Positions 31,173 through 39,902 of a DNA stretch of 61,891 bases are shown here, in pieces. Position 1 is the first letter of the stretch. Each line of letters starts with the position of its first letter. A program made the position numbers and the translations under genes. The stretch comes from an uncultured Prevotellaceae bacterium (GTDB lineage: Bacteria; Bacteroidota; Bacteroidia; Bacteroidales; Bacteroidaceae). A model generated the notes under the pieces. The model saw only the letters and a list, made by a program, of their open reading frames with translations, ran no database searches and was not told the origin of the DNA. The DNA lies in contig CADCET010000014.1 of NCBI GenBank assembly GCA_902800495.1, positions 1-61,891 of the forward strand. Direction: 5' to 3'.

Positions 31173-33656
31173 ATGGCAAAGAAAAAGACGTCAAAAAGCA
31201 AGTCTGACAACTCAGCAATTAACATCTCTGAGGTTTTAGGCTTTTTCAAGATATTCCAAAACGAACGGCTGCATTTCTTCTTGGGACTGCTGCTGTTTGT
31301 CATATCCATCTACATGGCGCTGTCGTTCATATCCTTCATATCGACAGGTGCTGCCGACCAGAGCGCCATTGAGGAGCTACGCGACGGCGAACTGGCAAAC
31401 CAGAACCATGAGTTTGCCAATTCCTGCGGTTCCTTAGGTGCCTATTTGTCGTCGTACTTCATCAAACGCTGCTTCGGCTTACCCGCCTTTCTCATTCCCG
31501 TGACGCTACTGATCGTGTCGCTCCACATGATGAAGGCTTACCGCATCAGACTCAGCAAGTGGTTCCTCTCGCTGATGATTATCATGGCGTGGTCGTCCAT
31601 CACGCTGGCCAAGTTCCTCACGCCGCTGATGTCGGAGTCGCACTTCAACCCTGGCGGCGACCACGGACGCTATGTCTGCCAGCAGATAGAGGGGCTGATA
31701 GGTACGCCAGGCCTGACAGCTGTCCTGGCGCTGGTGGCCATCGGCTTCCTGACCTACCTCAGTGCCGAGACCATCCTCATTATCCGTAAGATACTGAACC
31801 CCAGCAAGTTCATCGACCGTGTAAAGTTCAAGATTACCAACAACGACCCCGATGAACCCGTCGACTCGTATGAGCAACAAATAGAGACGGCGGAAGACCC
31901 CGACGTGTTCGACGACCCACAGACGCAGACGGTGGAGTTCCCCGAAGATGGCGAACCCATAGGCAACGACGGCTACGGCCTGTTACAAGGCAGCTTTGGC
32001 AACGATGAGATAAGCACCGGCCCGACCAAGACGCCGGCCAAGGGCGACCCCGACTTTGAGGTGGCCGCTGCCGGCGACGAGGTTGCTGCCGACCAGAAGA
32101 CGCTGGTGACTGTTGGCGAAAAGGAACTGGAGCCCTACGACCCGAAGCGCGACCTGGAGAACTACCACTACCCCACCCTCGACTTGCTGAAGAAATACGA
32201 GAACGACGGCAAGCCCTACATCGACATGGAGGAGCAGACGAAGAACAAGAACCGCATCGTCGAGGTGCTCGGCACCTTTGGCGTCGAGATTTCCACCATC
32301 AAGGCCACCGTCGGTCCTACTATCACGCTCTACGAGATAACGCTCGCCCCGGGTGTGCGCATCTCTAAGGTGCGCTCTCTGGAAGACGACATCGCCCTGA
32401 GCCTCTCGGCCCTCGGCATCCGTATCATCGCACCTATCCCCGGCAAGGGCACCATCGGTATTGAGGTGCCTAATGCCAAGCCGTCGGTGGTGTCGATGGA
32501 GAGCATCCTCAACTCAAAGAAATTCCAGGAGACGACGATGGAGCTGCCCTGCGCTATGGGTAAGACCATCACCAACGAGGTGTTCATGTTCGACCTCACC
32601 AAAGCCCCCCACCTGCTCGTCGCCGGTGCTACGGGCCAGGGTAAGTCCGTCGGTCTGAACGCCATCCTCACCTCTTTATTATATAAGAAGCATCCCGCCG
32701 AGCTAAAAATCGTGCTCGTCGACCCGAAGATGGTGGAGTTCAGCATCTACAAGACTATCGAGCGCCACTTCCTCGCTGCCCTGCCTGAGGAGATCGACAA
32801 CCCCATCATCACCGACACGACCAAGGTGGTACGCACGCTCAACTCGCTCTGCGTCGAGATGGACGCCCGCTACGAACTGCTGATGCTGGCTGGCGAGCGC
32901 AACATCAAGGACTACAACAAGAAGTTCAAGGAGCGCAAGCTGAACCCCGAGAAGGGCCACCGTTTCATGCCTTACATCGTTGTTGTCATCGACGAGTACG
33001 GCGACCTCATCATGACCGCCGGCAAGGAGATAGAGCTGCCCATCGCCCGCATCGCCCAGAAAGCTCGTGCCGTGGGTATCCACATGATCATCGCCACGCA
33101 GCGCCCGACGACGAACATCATCACGGGTACCATCAAGGCCAACTTCCCGGGACGTATTGCCTTCAAGGTCAGTCAGGGCATCGACTCGAAGACCATCCTC
33201 GACCGTATGGGAGCCAACCAGCTTATTGGCCGCGGCGACATGCTCTACCTTCAGGGCAACGACCCTATCCGTGTACAGTGTGCTTTCGTCGACACGCCCG
33301 AGGTGGTCGACATCAACAACTATATCGCTGCCCAACAGGGCTACTCGGAGCCTTACGAACTGCCGGAGCCGAAGATGGACGACAGCGACATGGGCAGCAG
33401 CGAGTCGCGTGACGTCGACATGACCCACCTCGACCCGATGTTCGAGGATGCCGCCCGACTGATTGTCATGAGTCAGAGTGGCTCTACGTCGCTCATCCAG
33501 CGCAAGTTTGCCATCGGCTACAACCGCGCCGGCCGACTGATGGATCAGTTAGAAAAGGCTGGCATCGTTGGTCCCGCCTACGGTTCGAAGCCGCGCGAGG
33601 TGCTCATCCAGGACGAAGTGACACTCAACAACCTGATTAGTAACTTAAAATCATAA
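31173..33656 (+). CDS. ftsK: DNA translocase FtsK/SpoIIIE
   Basis: An 827-residue FtsK. N-terminal 30 residues are Lys/Ser-rich, followed by four transmembrane helices up to about residue 205, an acidic linker to about 345, and the alpha/beta motor: 'PHLLVAGATGQGKSVGLNAI' (Walker A) and 'YIVVVIDEYGDLIMTAGKEI' (Walker B). The C-terminal gamma winged helix ('SGSTSLIQRKFAIGYNRAGR') recognises the chromosome's polar KOPS sequences. It pumps DNA through the closing septum to finish chromosome segregation at dif. Followed after 6 bp by a lolA-like gene, so the two are likely co-transcribed. Confidence 0.96.
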   Translation: MAKKKTSKSKSDNSAINISEVLGFFKIFQNERLHFFLGLLLFVISIYMALSFISFISTGAADQSAIEELRDGELANQNHEFANSCGSLGAYLSSYFIKRCFGLPAFLIPVTLLIVSLHMMKAYRIRLSKWFLSLMIIMAWSSITLAKFLTPLMSESHFNPGGDHGRYVCQQIEGLIGTPGLTAVLALVAIGFLTYLSAETILIIRKILNPSKFIDRVKFKITNNDPDEPVDSYEQQIETAEDPDVFDDPQTQTVEFPEDGEPIGNDGYGLLQGSFGNDEISTGPTKTPAKGDPDFEVAAAGDEVAADQKTLVTVGEKELEPYDPKRDLENYHYPTLDLLKKYENDGKPYIDMEEQTKNKNRIVEVLGTFGVEISTIKATVGPTITLYEITLAPGVRISKVRSLEDDIALSLSALGIRIIAPIPGKGTIGIEVPNAKPSVVSMESILNSKKFQETTMELPCAMGKTITNEVFMFDLTKAPHLLVAGATGQGKSVGLNAILTSLLYKKHPAELKIVLVDPKMVEFSIYKTIERHFLAALPEEIDNPIITDTTKVVRTLNSLCVEMDARYELLMLAGERNIKDYNKKFKERKLNPEKGHRFMPYIVVVIDEYGDLIMTAGKEIELPIARIAQKARAVGIHMIIATQRPTTNIITGTIKANFPGRIAFKVSQGIDSKTILDRMGANQLIGRGDMLYLQGNDPIRVQCAFVDTPEVVDINNYIAAQQGYSEPYELPEPKMDDSDMGSSESRDVDMTHLDPMFEDAARLIVMSQSGSTSLIQRKFAIGYNRAGRLMDQLEKAGIVGPAYGSKPREVLIQDEVTLNNLISNLKS

Positions 33657-33662
33657 CCGAAA

Positions 33663-34256
33663 ATGAAAAAGATTGTTTTTGCATTAACAATGTTGATGGT
33701 CTGCGCCGTCGCTATGGCTCAGACCCCGAAGACCGTACTCGACAGAACAGCTGCCGTCATCAGCAACCCCGGCGGCATCACCGCTACCTTCAAGATGACT
33801 GGCGGTATGGGCAATGCCAGCGGCACCATCGCCGTCAAGGGCAAGAAGTTCCAGGCCAGCAGTCCCGTTGCCACCATCTGGTTCAACGGCAAGACCATGT
33901 GGACCTATATGAAGAAGAACGACGAGGTGAACGTCACCAACCCCAGCGATGCTGAGTTGCAGAAGATTAACCCCTACAACTTCATCAACCTCTACAAGAA
34001 GGGCTACGATATGAACATGACCTCGTCGGGCTCGACCCACACCGTCCACCTGACGGCACAGGGCAACCAGAAGATTCAGGAGCTTTTTATTACCGTCGAT
34101 AAGAAGAGTTTCCACCCCACACAGGTGAAGATGCTGCAGGGCAAACGGTGGACGACTTTCGAGATCAGCGAGCTGAAGACGACGACGCTCAACGACTCGA
34201 TGTTCACCTTCAACTCCAAGGACTTCCCCTCAGCAGAAGTTATCGATCTGCGCTAA
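33663..34256 (+). CDS. lolA: LolA-like outer-membrane lipoprotein carrier
   Basis: A 197-residue periplasmic protein: signal peptide MKKIVFALTMLMVCAVAMA, then a LolA/LolB half-barrel with 'SGTIAVKGKKFQASSP', 'TIWFNGKTMWTYMKKNDEV' and 'ELFITVDKKSFHPTQVKML'. LolA takes lipoproteins from the LolCDE transporter at the inner membrane and delivers them to the outer membrane. The ftsK-lolA order is also found in Gammaproteobacteria and supports the call. Terminator at 34274-34328. Confidence 0.85.
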   Translation: MKKIVFALTMLMVCAVAMAQTPKTVLDRTAAVISNPGGITATFKMTGGMGNASGTIAVKGKKFQASSPVATIWFNGKTMWTYMKKNDEVNVTNPSDAELQKINPYNFINLYKKGYDMNMTSSGSTHTVHLTAQGNQKIQELFITVDKKSFHPTQVKMLQGKRWTTFEISELKTTTLNDSMFTFNSKDFPSAEVIDLR

Positions 34257-34273
34257 ACCCAACTTCCACCATA

Positions 34274-34328
34274 AAGCCTCGACGAGAAAACGTTTACGTT
34301 TTATTTTACCTCTCGCCGAGGCTTTTTT
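34274..34328 (+). terminator. Intrinsic terminator of the ftsK-lolA operon
   Basis: AAGCCTCGACGAG pairs with CTCGCCGAGGCTT, with T-run; the loop is about 25 nt. Confidence 0.8.
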
Positions 34329-34342
34329 GTATTCTTTTTCAC

Positions 34343-34350
34343 TACCTTTG
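34343..34350 (+). promoter_or_regulatory. -7 element of the pectate lyase pair
   Basis: TACCTTTG 31 bp before the ATG at 34382. No TTTG at the right distance, so it may need an activator. Confidence 0.5.
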
Positions 34351-34381
34351 CAGCAGAAATACATTATACTAATAAAACTAT

Positions 34382-34744
34382 ATGAAAACAAATCTACTAT
34401 CACTCCTGCTTTTGTTGTCGGCCGGCACGCTTACTGCCCAAGCCGACAACGAGCAGGTTGTTACTGTCAATGGGCAGAAATCAACAAAAACAGTTAACAA
34501 ACTGACGTTCAGCGGCGACAACGTCGTGCTGCATTTTGCCGATGGCAGCACCCAGACGGTCGACATGGAAAGTGTTACCATCGTCTTCACCGTGGTCGAT
34601 GCCCTTAAGACACTTCAAACTGCTGACAGCGAAGAACCCATCCAGTACTTTGACCTTCAGGGCCGACAGCTGAAGAAAGCGCCCGTCAAAGGCAGCTACA
34701 TCATGAAGAAAGGAAACAGAATTGTGAAACTTATCAGCAAGTAA
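34382..34744 (+). CDS. Small secreted protein with C-terminal sorting-like tail
   Basis: A 120-residue protein: signal peptide 'TNLLSLLLLLSAGTLTAQA', a short beta-rich middle ('KLTFSGDNVVLHFADGSTQT'), and an end 'PIQYFDLQGRQLKKAPVKGS' plus a Lys-rich tail. The tail resembles the C-terminal module of the BspA-like protein at 5692. It is essentially a signal peptide plus a small domain plus this tail, with little else. The pectate lyase starts 6 bp downstream, so the two are made together. Family otherwise not recognised. Confidence 0.75.
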   Translation: MKTNLLSLLLLLSAGTLTAQADNEQVVTVNGQKSTKTVNKLTFSGDNVVLHFADGSTQTVDMESVTIVFTVVDALKTLQTADSEEPIQYFDLQGRQLKKAPVKGSYIMKKGNRIVKLISK

Positions 34745-34750
34745 TCGACC

Positions 34751-37666
34751 ATGAAAAAGATACTATTCACACTGGTAGCCCTCATCAGCATGATGGCTGC
34801 CAACGCACAGCAGACATGGGACTTCACCCATACCCCCGAGGCAGACTCAACAGCTCTTGCTGCTGCCACGTCAGAGTGGACGGCAACCACCTCGGGTACC
34901 ATTAACCGTTTTGAGAGCAAGAATGCCATCGAGGGTGCTATTAAGGCAGGAGGCAAAGAGCTGTCGATGACAAAAGGAATCACCATCAGTGGTGCCGCTG
35001 AGAAGAAGATACGTATCGACGTCAACGCCCGTCTGCAACTGGCAGGCAGCAAGATTACCGTCACGACCCCGACCCTGACCAAAGGTCAAGTGGTAACGAT
35101 TGTCTTTGCCTCTACAGGCGACAAGAGTGTTACCTTTGATGAACTGACAAACCTGTCGGGTACGTCAGGTTTTACGGCTGCCGACAAGAATACCATACAG
35201 ACAGGTACGGGTACCGTCAAAGCCGACGGCTCTGTGTCGTTCAAGTCCACTGGCAGCTCCATCAATATTTTCTCGATAAGTGTCAGCGGCGGTAGTACGC
35301 CTGCAGCAGACGACTTCAACAAAGCCATCCTGACGCTTAACGATAACACCACGCGCATCTACAACACGGGAGTGATTGCCAGCATCAATATCGGTGAGAA
35401 CGGCAAAGTCACCGTGGGCAACGACGTGTTCGACGGCAACATCAAGAGCATTACCTTCCAGAAGAAAGCCGTCACACCCGACCCGACACCCGGCGATGAC
35501 CCAACTCCTGGTGATGACCCAACTCCTGGTGATGACCCAACTCCTGGTGATGACCCAACACCTGATCCTGATCCAGACCCTGCAGTCATCATCAACGGCG
35601 ACCTGACGATAACCGATGCCAAAGGATGGCTCGAGTCGGCCTACGTTAAGTGGAACCTGCTCGAAGGAGCCATGTCGTATGCCGTTTATGTCAAGGGTGG
35701 TCAGTATGCTGACTTCACCAAGATTGACCAGCAGCTCGTGCGCAACTACGGCACCTATGGCCGCGCCGATGTCGTGGGTCTGAAGGCTGGCACCTACGAG
35801 CTGAAAGTCATACCCGTCAACAGCAACGACCAGGAGGAAGCCTCGAAGGCCAGCAGCGTCTCGAACTTGGAGGTGAAAAACTACAACCGCACGGGCTATG
35901 CCCACTACAATACTACGGAAGGCATTGGTGCCTATAACAACGACGGTACGCTGAAGCAGGGTGCCCGCGTGCTCTACGTCACCAAGAACAACGCCAAGAC
36001 CGTCACACTCAGCATGAACGTCGGCAAGAAGGAAGAGACGCGCACAGGTATTCAGGACATTATCCAGGCTTACGAGAAAGGAGTCGAGACACGTCCGCTG
36101 GCCATACGTATCATCGGTAAGCTCGCCAAGAGCGATATGCCGGAGTTAGGCAGTTCAGCCATCGGTCTGCAGGTGAAGGGTAAGGGTCAGAACATGAACC
36201 TCACCATCGAGGGTATCGGCAGCGATGCCACCCTGCACGGCTACGGCGTATTGGTGCGTGCCTGCAAATTCGTTGAGCTGCGTAACTTCGCCGTGATGAT
36301 GCATCCCGAGGACGGCATCAGCTTCGATACCGACAACGAGCACGTCTGGGGCCACCATCTTGACATCTTCTATGGCGAGAACAAAGGTGGCGACAAGGCT
36401 AAGGGCGATGGCTCTTTCGACGTCAAGGGCACGTTCTACTGCACCGTCTCTGACAACCACTTCTGGGATTCCGGCAAGTGTAACCTCAACTCGAATGGCG
36501 ACGAAGTCGACTACGTCACCTATCATCACAACTGGTACGACCACTCCGACTCGCGCCATCCGCGTGTCCGCAAGTCAAAGCACCTGCACGTCTTCAATAA
36601 CTACTTCGACGGCAACTCGAAATATGGTGTCGGCGCTACCACAGGCTCCTGCATCTTCGTCGAGAAGAACTACTACCGCAACTGCAAGTACCCCATGCTG
36701 ATCTCCAAGCAGGGTTCCGACATCCACAACGGCGTGGGTTCTGCAAGCGACACGAAGGGAACGTTCTCGAGCGAGGACGGCGGTATGATCAAGGCCTTCG
36801 ACAACTACATGACTGGGCAGAAGAGTTTTGAGCCCTACGTGGCTGGCGATGCAGTCTACAGCCAGCACTTCGACGCATACGTCGTAACGAACCGCAACGA
36901 CCAAGTGCCTGCCGACGTTGTCACGCTGAAGGGCGGCACCAACTACAACAACTTCGATACCGCTAACGACTTCTACACCTATACTCCTGATGCCGCTGCC
37001 AACGTACCCGGCATCGTCATGGGACACTACGGCGCAGGCCGCTGCGAGCACGGCGACTTCCAGTGGACGTTCAACAACGCTATTGAGGACAGCAACTACG
37101 ACGTCATCAGCAGTTTGTCGAATGCTCTCAAGAATTACCAGACCACCCTCGTGGGACTCTTCGGCGACGAGAGCGCACAGAGCGGCGAGCAGGGTGGCGA
37201 CCAGCCGGGAACAGGTGACGATCCTGGTACTGGTGACCAGCCCGGTACTGGCGATGATCCTGGTACGGGTGACCAACCTGGCGGCGGTGATCAACCTATC
37301 ACAGGTGCTACCGTATACTCGTTCGACGGCTCACCTTCCGATGCTATGTTTACTATTGCCGGCAACTACGGCGACGGCAAGATCACCTACAACGGCGCCT
37401 ATTATAAGAAAGGTGTAAAGCTCGACAGCAAAGGCAGCATTACTTTTACCGCCCCCTCCGACTGCAAGATGACCCTCATCATGGGTACGGCCAAGGACGG
37501 TCGTGATGTTAAGCTCAACGATACAACGACTACCGTCAGCGGCACAGTGAACACGGAAGGTGCCTACTACCAGATGGAGCCTATTGCCCTCACCGGCGGC
37601 ACCCAATATAAGATTGCCAAGGGTACTAAGGAGGGTCTCGTCATGCTCATCATCCTCGCCCCCTAA
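34751..37666 (+). CDS. Secreted multidomain pectate lyase (PL1-type)
   Basis: A 971-residue secreted enzyme with a signal peptide (first about 19 residues). Residues 20-180 form a beta domain. Residues 246-277 are a linker of 'DPTPGD' repeats, followed by a fibronectin-like segment. The right-handed beta-helix lies at about 420-810, with 'VTYHHNWYDHSDSRHPRVRK' (catalytic Arg and Ca-site region) and 'HVFNNYFDGNSKYGVGATTG'. A second linker of 'GDQPGTGDDPGT' type covers 815-847; the C-terminal domain (852-971) resembles the N-terminal one and may bind polysaccharide. PL1 enzymes cleave polygalacturonate by beta-elimination. No SusC/SusD pair lies nearby, so this is a stand-alone pectin enzyme. 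Confidence 0.9.
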   Translation: MKKILFTLVALISMMAANAQQTWDFTHTPEADSTALAAATSEWTATTSGTINRFESKNAIEGAIKAGGKELSMTKGITISGAAEKKIRIDVNARLQLAGSKITVTTPTLTKGQVVTIVFASTGDKSVTFDELTNLSGTSGFTAADKNTIQTGTGTVKADGSVSFKSTGSSINIFSISVSGGSTPAADDFNKAILTLNDNTTRIYNTGVIASINIGENGKVTVGNDVFDGNIKSITFQKKAVTPDPTPGDDPTPGDDPTPGDDPTPGDDPTPDPDPDPAVIINGDLTITDAKGWLESAYVKWNLLEGAMSYAVYVKGGQYADFTKIDQQLVRNYGTYGRADVVGLKAGTYELKVIPVNSNDQEEASKASSVSNLEVKNYNRTGYAHYNTTEGIGAYNNDGTLKQGARVLYVTKNNAKTVTLSMNVGKKEETRTGIQDIIQAYEKGVETRPLAIRIIGKLAKSDMPELGSSAIGLQVKGKGQNMNLTIEGIGSDATLHGYGVLVRACKFVELRNFAVMMHPEDGISFDTDNEHVWGHHLDIFYGENKGGDKAKGDGSFDVKGTFYCTVSDNHFWDSGKCNLNSNGDEVDYVTYHHNWYDHSDSRHPRVRKSKHLHVFNNYFDGNSKYGVGATTGSCIFVEKNYYRNCKYPMLISKQGSDIHNGVGSASDTKGTFSSEDGGMIKAFDNYMTGQKSFEPYVAGDAVYSQHFDAYVVTNRNDQVPADVVTLKGGTNYNNFDTANDFYTYTPDAAANVPGIVMGHYGAGRCEHGDFQWTFNNAIEDSNYDVISSLSNALKNYQTTLVGLFGDESAQSGEQGGDQPGTGDDPGTGDQPGTGDDPGTGDQPGGGDQPITGATVYSFDGSPSDAMFTIAGNYGDGKITYNGAYYKKGVKLDSKGSITFTAPSDCKMTLIMGTAKDGRDVKLNDTTTTVSGTVNTEGAYYQMEPIALTGGTQYKIAKGTKEGLVMLIILAP

Positions 37667-37694
37667 GCTAACGCGACAAAGCTTTAAAAAATAA

Positions 37695-37730
37695 AGAAGC
37701 GCCTACATTCAGAGGCGCTTCTCTTTTTCT
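37695..37730 (+). terminator. Terminator between pectate lyase and the LruC gene
   Basis: AGAAGCGCCT pairs perfectly with AGGCGCTTCT, then CTTTTTCTT. A matching A-run on the other side makes it plausible in both directions. Confidence 0.85.
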
Positions 37731-37777
37731 TCATGGTCTCGGACAACCAGACCATTGCTCAGGTATGTTCAGAGCGG

Positions 37778-39238
37778 TTATTCATAGAACCAGTCACGGG
37801 GCACGCTGGTGCGCTCGGTCATCCACGGCTGGGTGGGATCGACAGCAATAATCATCGGGGCTGTGCCGGCTCTGGGGAAGGTGATGTTGTAGACCTGGCC
37901 GTTCTCGCCGTTCACCTTCATGCCCACGTTGTTGGCATCGTAGTCCCAACCCGTCACCTCAAACTCAGCCAGTTTTGCGTCGTAGTCGATGGCTCCTTGA
38001 GAGTTGTACATCTTGGTGACATTGAAACCTTTCTCGCTCTTCACCCACGTGGTGTTGCCGATGGTCAGCTCGAAGTCGAGCGTACCGCCCATGCAGCGGA
38101 TAATGGCCTTGCCAGGAGCTGAGGTCACGTTTGACACGACGTCGGTCTTCAGCACGCCGTTCTCGTAGGTAACGGTATGCGTGGTGACGGTGTTCTCTTC
38201 AACGTCAACCACGACGTCGTTGAAGTCGAAGTCGTCGATGGCGCCAAGGTCTTCAATCAAATAACGCTTGGTGCGTGTAGTGGGCACTTCGTACTTGTCC
38301 TGGGTGATGATTGACTCCAGAGGGATGTCGGGATTGCCGACAACAGCCAACACGACATCGTTGAAATCTTCATCACTAGCCGAGGGGGCATTCTTGCCAA
38401 TGTCCTCAATGCCGATGTACTTCACCATAGCGTTCTCCTTCAGTTCGATACCATTCAGCTCGGGCTTGATGCCTTCAGGAATATCGACATAGACGGCACG
38501 ACCGTTGGTAGTGCCACAGGGCGACGGGAAAGACTTGTCTTTAGAACCACTGACGGGGGTATGATCGTAGATGTTGTCAATATAGACCTCGACGGGCGTA
38601 CCCACCGGCGCCTGGATATAGACGCCCTTCATATTGATAGGACTGCCGTCGGCGTAGATTGTATCCTTCGCCATGCCGTTGATGGTCTGGAAGTTAATCC
38701 AGTCCTTGCGGAACACGACGACAGGCTCCTGGTCGCCCACCTTCACCTTCAGGTCGAAGGTCAGACAGCCACCGCTGAACAGGGGGAAGATGTAGAAGCC
38801 ACTGGCCGGAGCCACCAGCACGGCAGGCTTGCCAGTCTGCTTACGCTTCTCAGGCAACGCCTCAACCATCGCGTCGAGCAATTGGGCGTTCTTCTCGACA
38901 CCACCGGGAATCTGAATCTCAGAATACAACCATCTTGAGTCCTTAACGGTGGTCTTGATTTGCGAAACGTCGCCCCAGTCGATACCCTGGTCAAGAACCT
39001 GGACGCTGATGGACGTGAAGCCACGGGTCAGCTGAACCTCACCAGTGGTGAAGTCCCACTTCTGTGTAGAACTGATCTCGCCATACTTAGCCACGAAGTT
39101 GTCGGCATATTTCTGCTTGTGGTCGGCCTCAATCTTGGCCGGATCATAGAAATCGACGTCATTATTCGAACACGACGTCAACGCTGCTGCACTACTTAGT
39201 GCAAACATCGAAATAAGGAAATAGTGTTTCATTTTCAT
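37778..39238 (-). CDS. LruC-domain (DUF4842) lipoprotein
   Basis: A 486-residue protein from ATG 39238; the longer frame adds 29 residues that include the promoter. The N-terminus is a lipoprotein signal with lipobox 'LTSC'. Two acidic segments, 'DEDFNDVVLAVVGNPDIPLE' and 'DDFDFNDVVVDVEENT', are the LruC hallmark and may bind Ca. The C-terminus 'DPTQPWMTERTSVPRDWFYE' is typical of the family. These are cell-surface or outer-membrane lipoproteins of unknown role, abundant in Bacteroidota. Convergent with the pectate lyase. A TAATTTTG element lies at 39272-39279. Confidence 0.85.
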   Translation of the reverse strand: MKMKHYFLISMFALSSAAALTSCSNNDVDFYDPAKIEADHKQKYADNFVAKYGEISSTQKWDFTTGEVQLTRGFTSISVQVLDQGIDWGDVSQIKTTVKDSRWLYSEIQIPGGVEKNAQLLDAMVEALPEKRKQTGKPAVLVAPASGFYIFPLFSGGCLTFDLKVKVGDQEPVVVFRKDWINFQTINGMAKDTIYADGSPINMKGVYIQAPVGTPVEVYIDNIYDHTPVSGSKDKSFPSPCGTTNGRAVYVDIPEGIKPELNGIELKENAMVKYIGIEDIGKNAPSASDEDFNDVVLAVVGNPDIPLESIITQDKYEVPTTRTKRYLIEDLGAIDDFDFNDVVVDVEENTVTTHTVTYENGVLKTDVVSNVTSAPGKAIIRCMGGTLDFELTIGNTTWVKSEKGFNVTKMYNSQGAIDYDAKLAEFEVTGWDYDANNVGMKVNGENGQVYNITFPRAGTAPMIIAVDPTQPWMTERTSVPRDWFYE

Positions 39239-39271
39239 CTGTATTTTGATTATCGATAATGCTTTCTTTTG

Positions 39272-39279
39272 CAAAATTA
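39272..39279 (-). promoter_or_regulatory. -7 element of the LruC lipoprotein gene
   Basis: TAATTTTG on the minus strand, 33 bp upstream of ATG 39238. Confidence 0.5.
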
Positions 39280-39369
39280 AAAAAAATAAATAAAACATCG
39301 CATCTTCAGCAGATATTTCTGTCATTTGTTAACACACATTAACGCATCAGAATTTTTTTTCGATTTTTC

Positions 39370-39400
39370 TTTGTCATGCGCTTATTATTTCGTATCTTTG
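39370..39400 (+). promoter_or_regulatory. Promoter of the MgtC-like gene
   Basis: TTTG at 39370-39373, a 19-bp gap, TATCTTTG at 39393-39400, 22 bp before the ATG. Confidence 0.8.
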
Positions 39401-39422
39401 GCAACAAAAACCACGAGAACCT

Positions 39423-39902
39423 ATGACAACAGAGTTTATTCTTCGTATTTTCATCGCCGGACTGCTGGGTGGCGCCATCGGACTGGAACGTGAGTATCGC
39501 GCCAAAGAGGCGGGCTTCCGCACCCACTTCCTCGTCGGACTGGGCAGCGGTTTGTTTATGATTCTATCGGCTCACGGCTTCAGCGACGTAGTCATCAACG
39601 AGGCCACACGTCACGATGTGTCGCGTATTGCAGCACAGGTAGTATCGGGCATCGGCTTCATCGGTGCCGGCTGCATCATCTTCCAGAAGCATGCCGTTCG
39701 CGGACTGACGACGGCAGCAGGACTGTGGGTGGCGGCAGCAATAGGTATGGCGGCAGGTGCCGGCATGTATGCCGTTGCCTCTGCCGCTACGCTGATGGTG
39801 ATTATCTGTCTGGAACTGATGAACTTCCTGCACCACCACGTGTTTCCTCACCACCGTCAGGACGAGTATGATGCTGACGAGGAGGACGTAAAGAACGCAT
39901 AG
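39423..39902 (+). CDS. MgtC/SapB-family membrane protein
   Basis: A 159-residue protein with four to five transmembrane helices. Family landmarks: 'GGAIGLEREYRAKEAGFRTH' , 'ARIAAQVVSGIGFIGAG'-type motif (here 'VSRIAAQVVSGIGFIGAGCI'), and 'AVRGLTTAAGLWVAAAIGMA'. MgtC proteins help growth at low Mg and inhibit ATP synthase in pathogens; most members are uncharacterised. The C-terminal 33 codons overlap, on the opposite strand, the 3' end of the P-type ATPase gene (39802-39902). Confidence 0.92.
   Translation: MTTEFILRIFIAGLLGGAIGLEREYRAKEAGFRTHFLVGLGSGLFMILSAHGFSDVVINEATRHDVSRIAAQVVSGIGFIGAGCIIFQKHAVRGLTTAAGLWVAAAIGMAAGAGMYAVASAATLMVIICLELMNFLHHHVFPHHRQDEYDADEEDVKNA

Noticed and set aside
35488-35585. 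Direct repeats as an intergenic array
   Set aside because: They are in-frame Asp-Pro-Thr-Pro-Gly-Asp linker codons of the pectate lyase.
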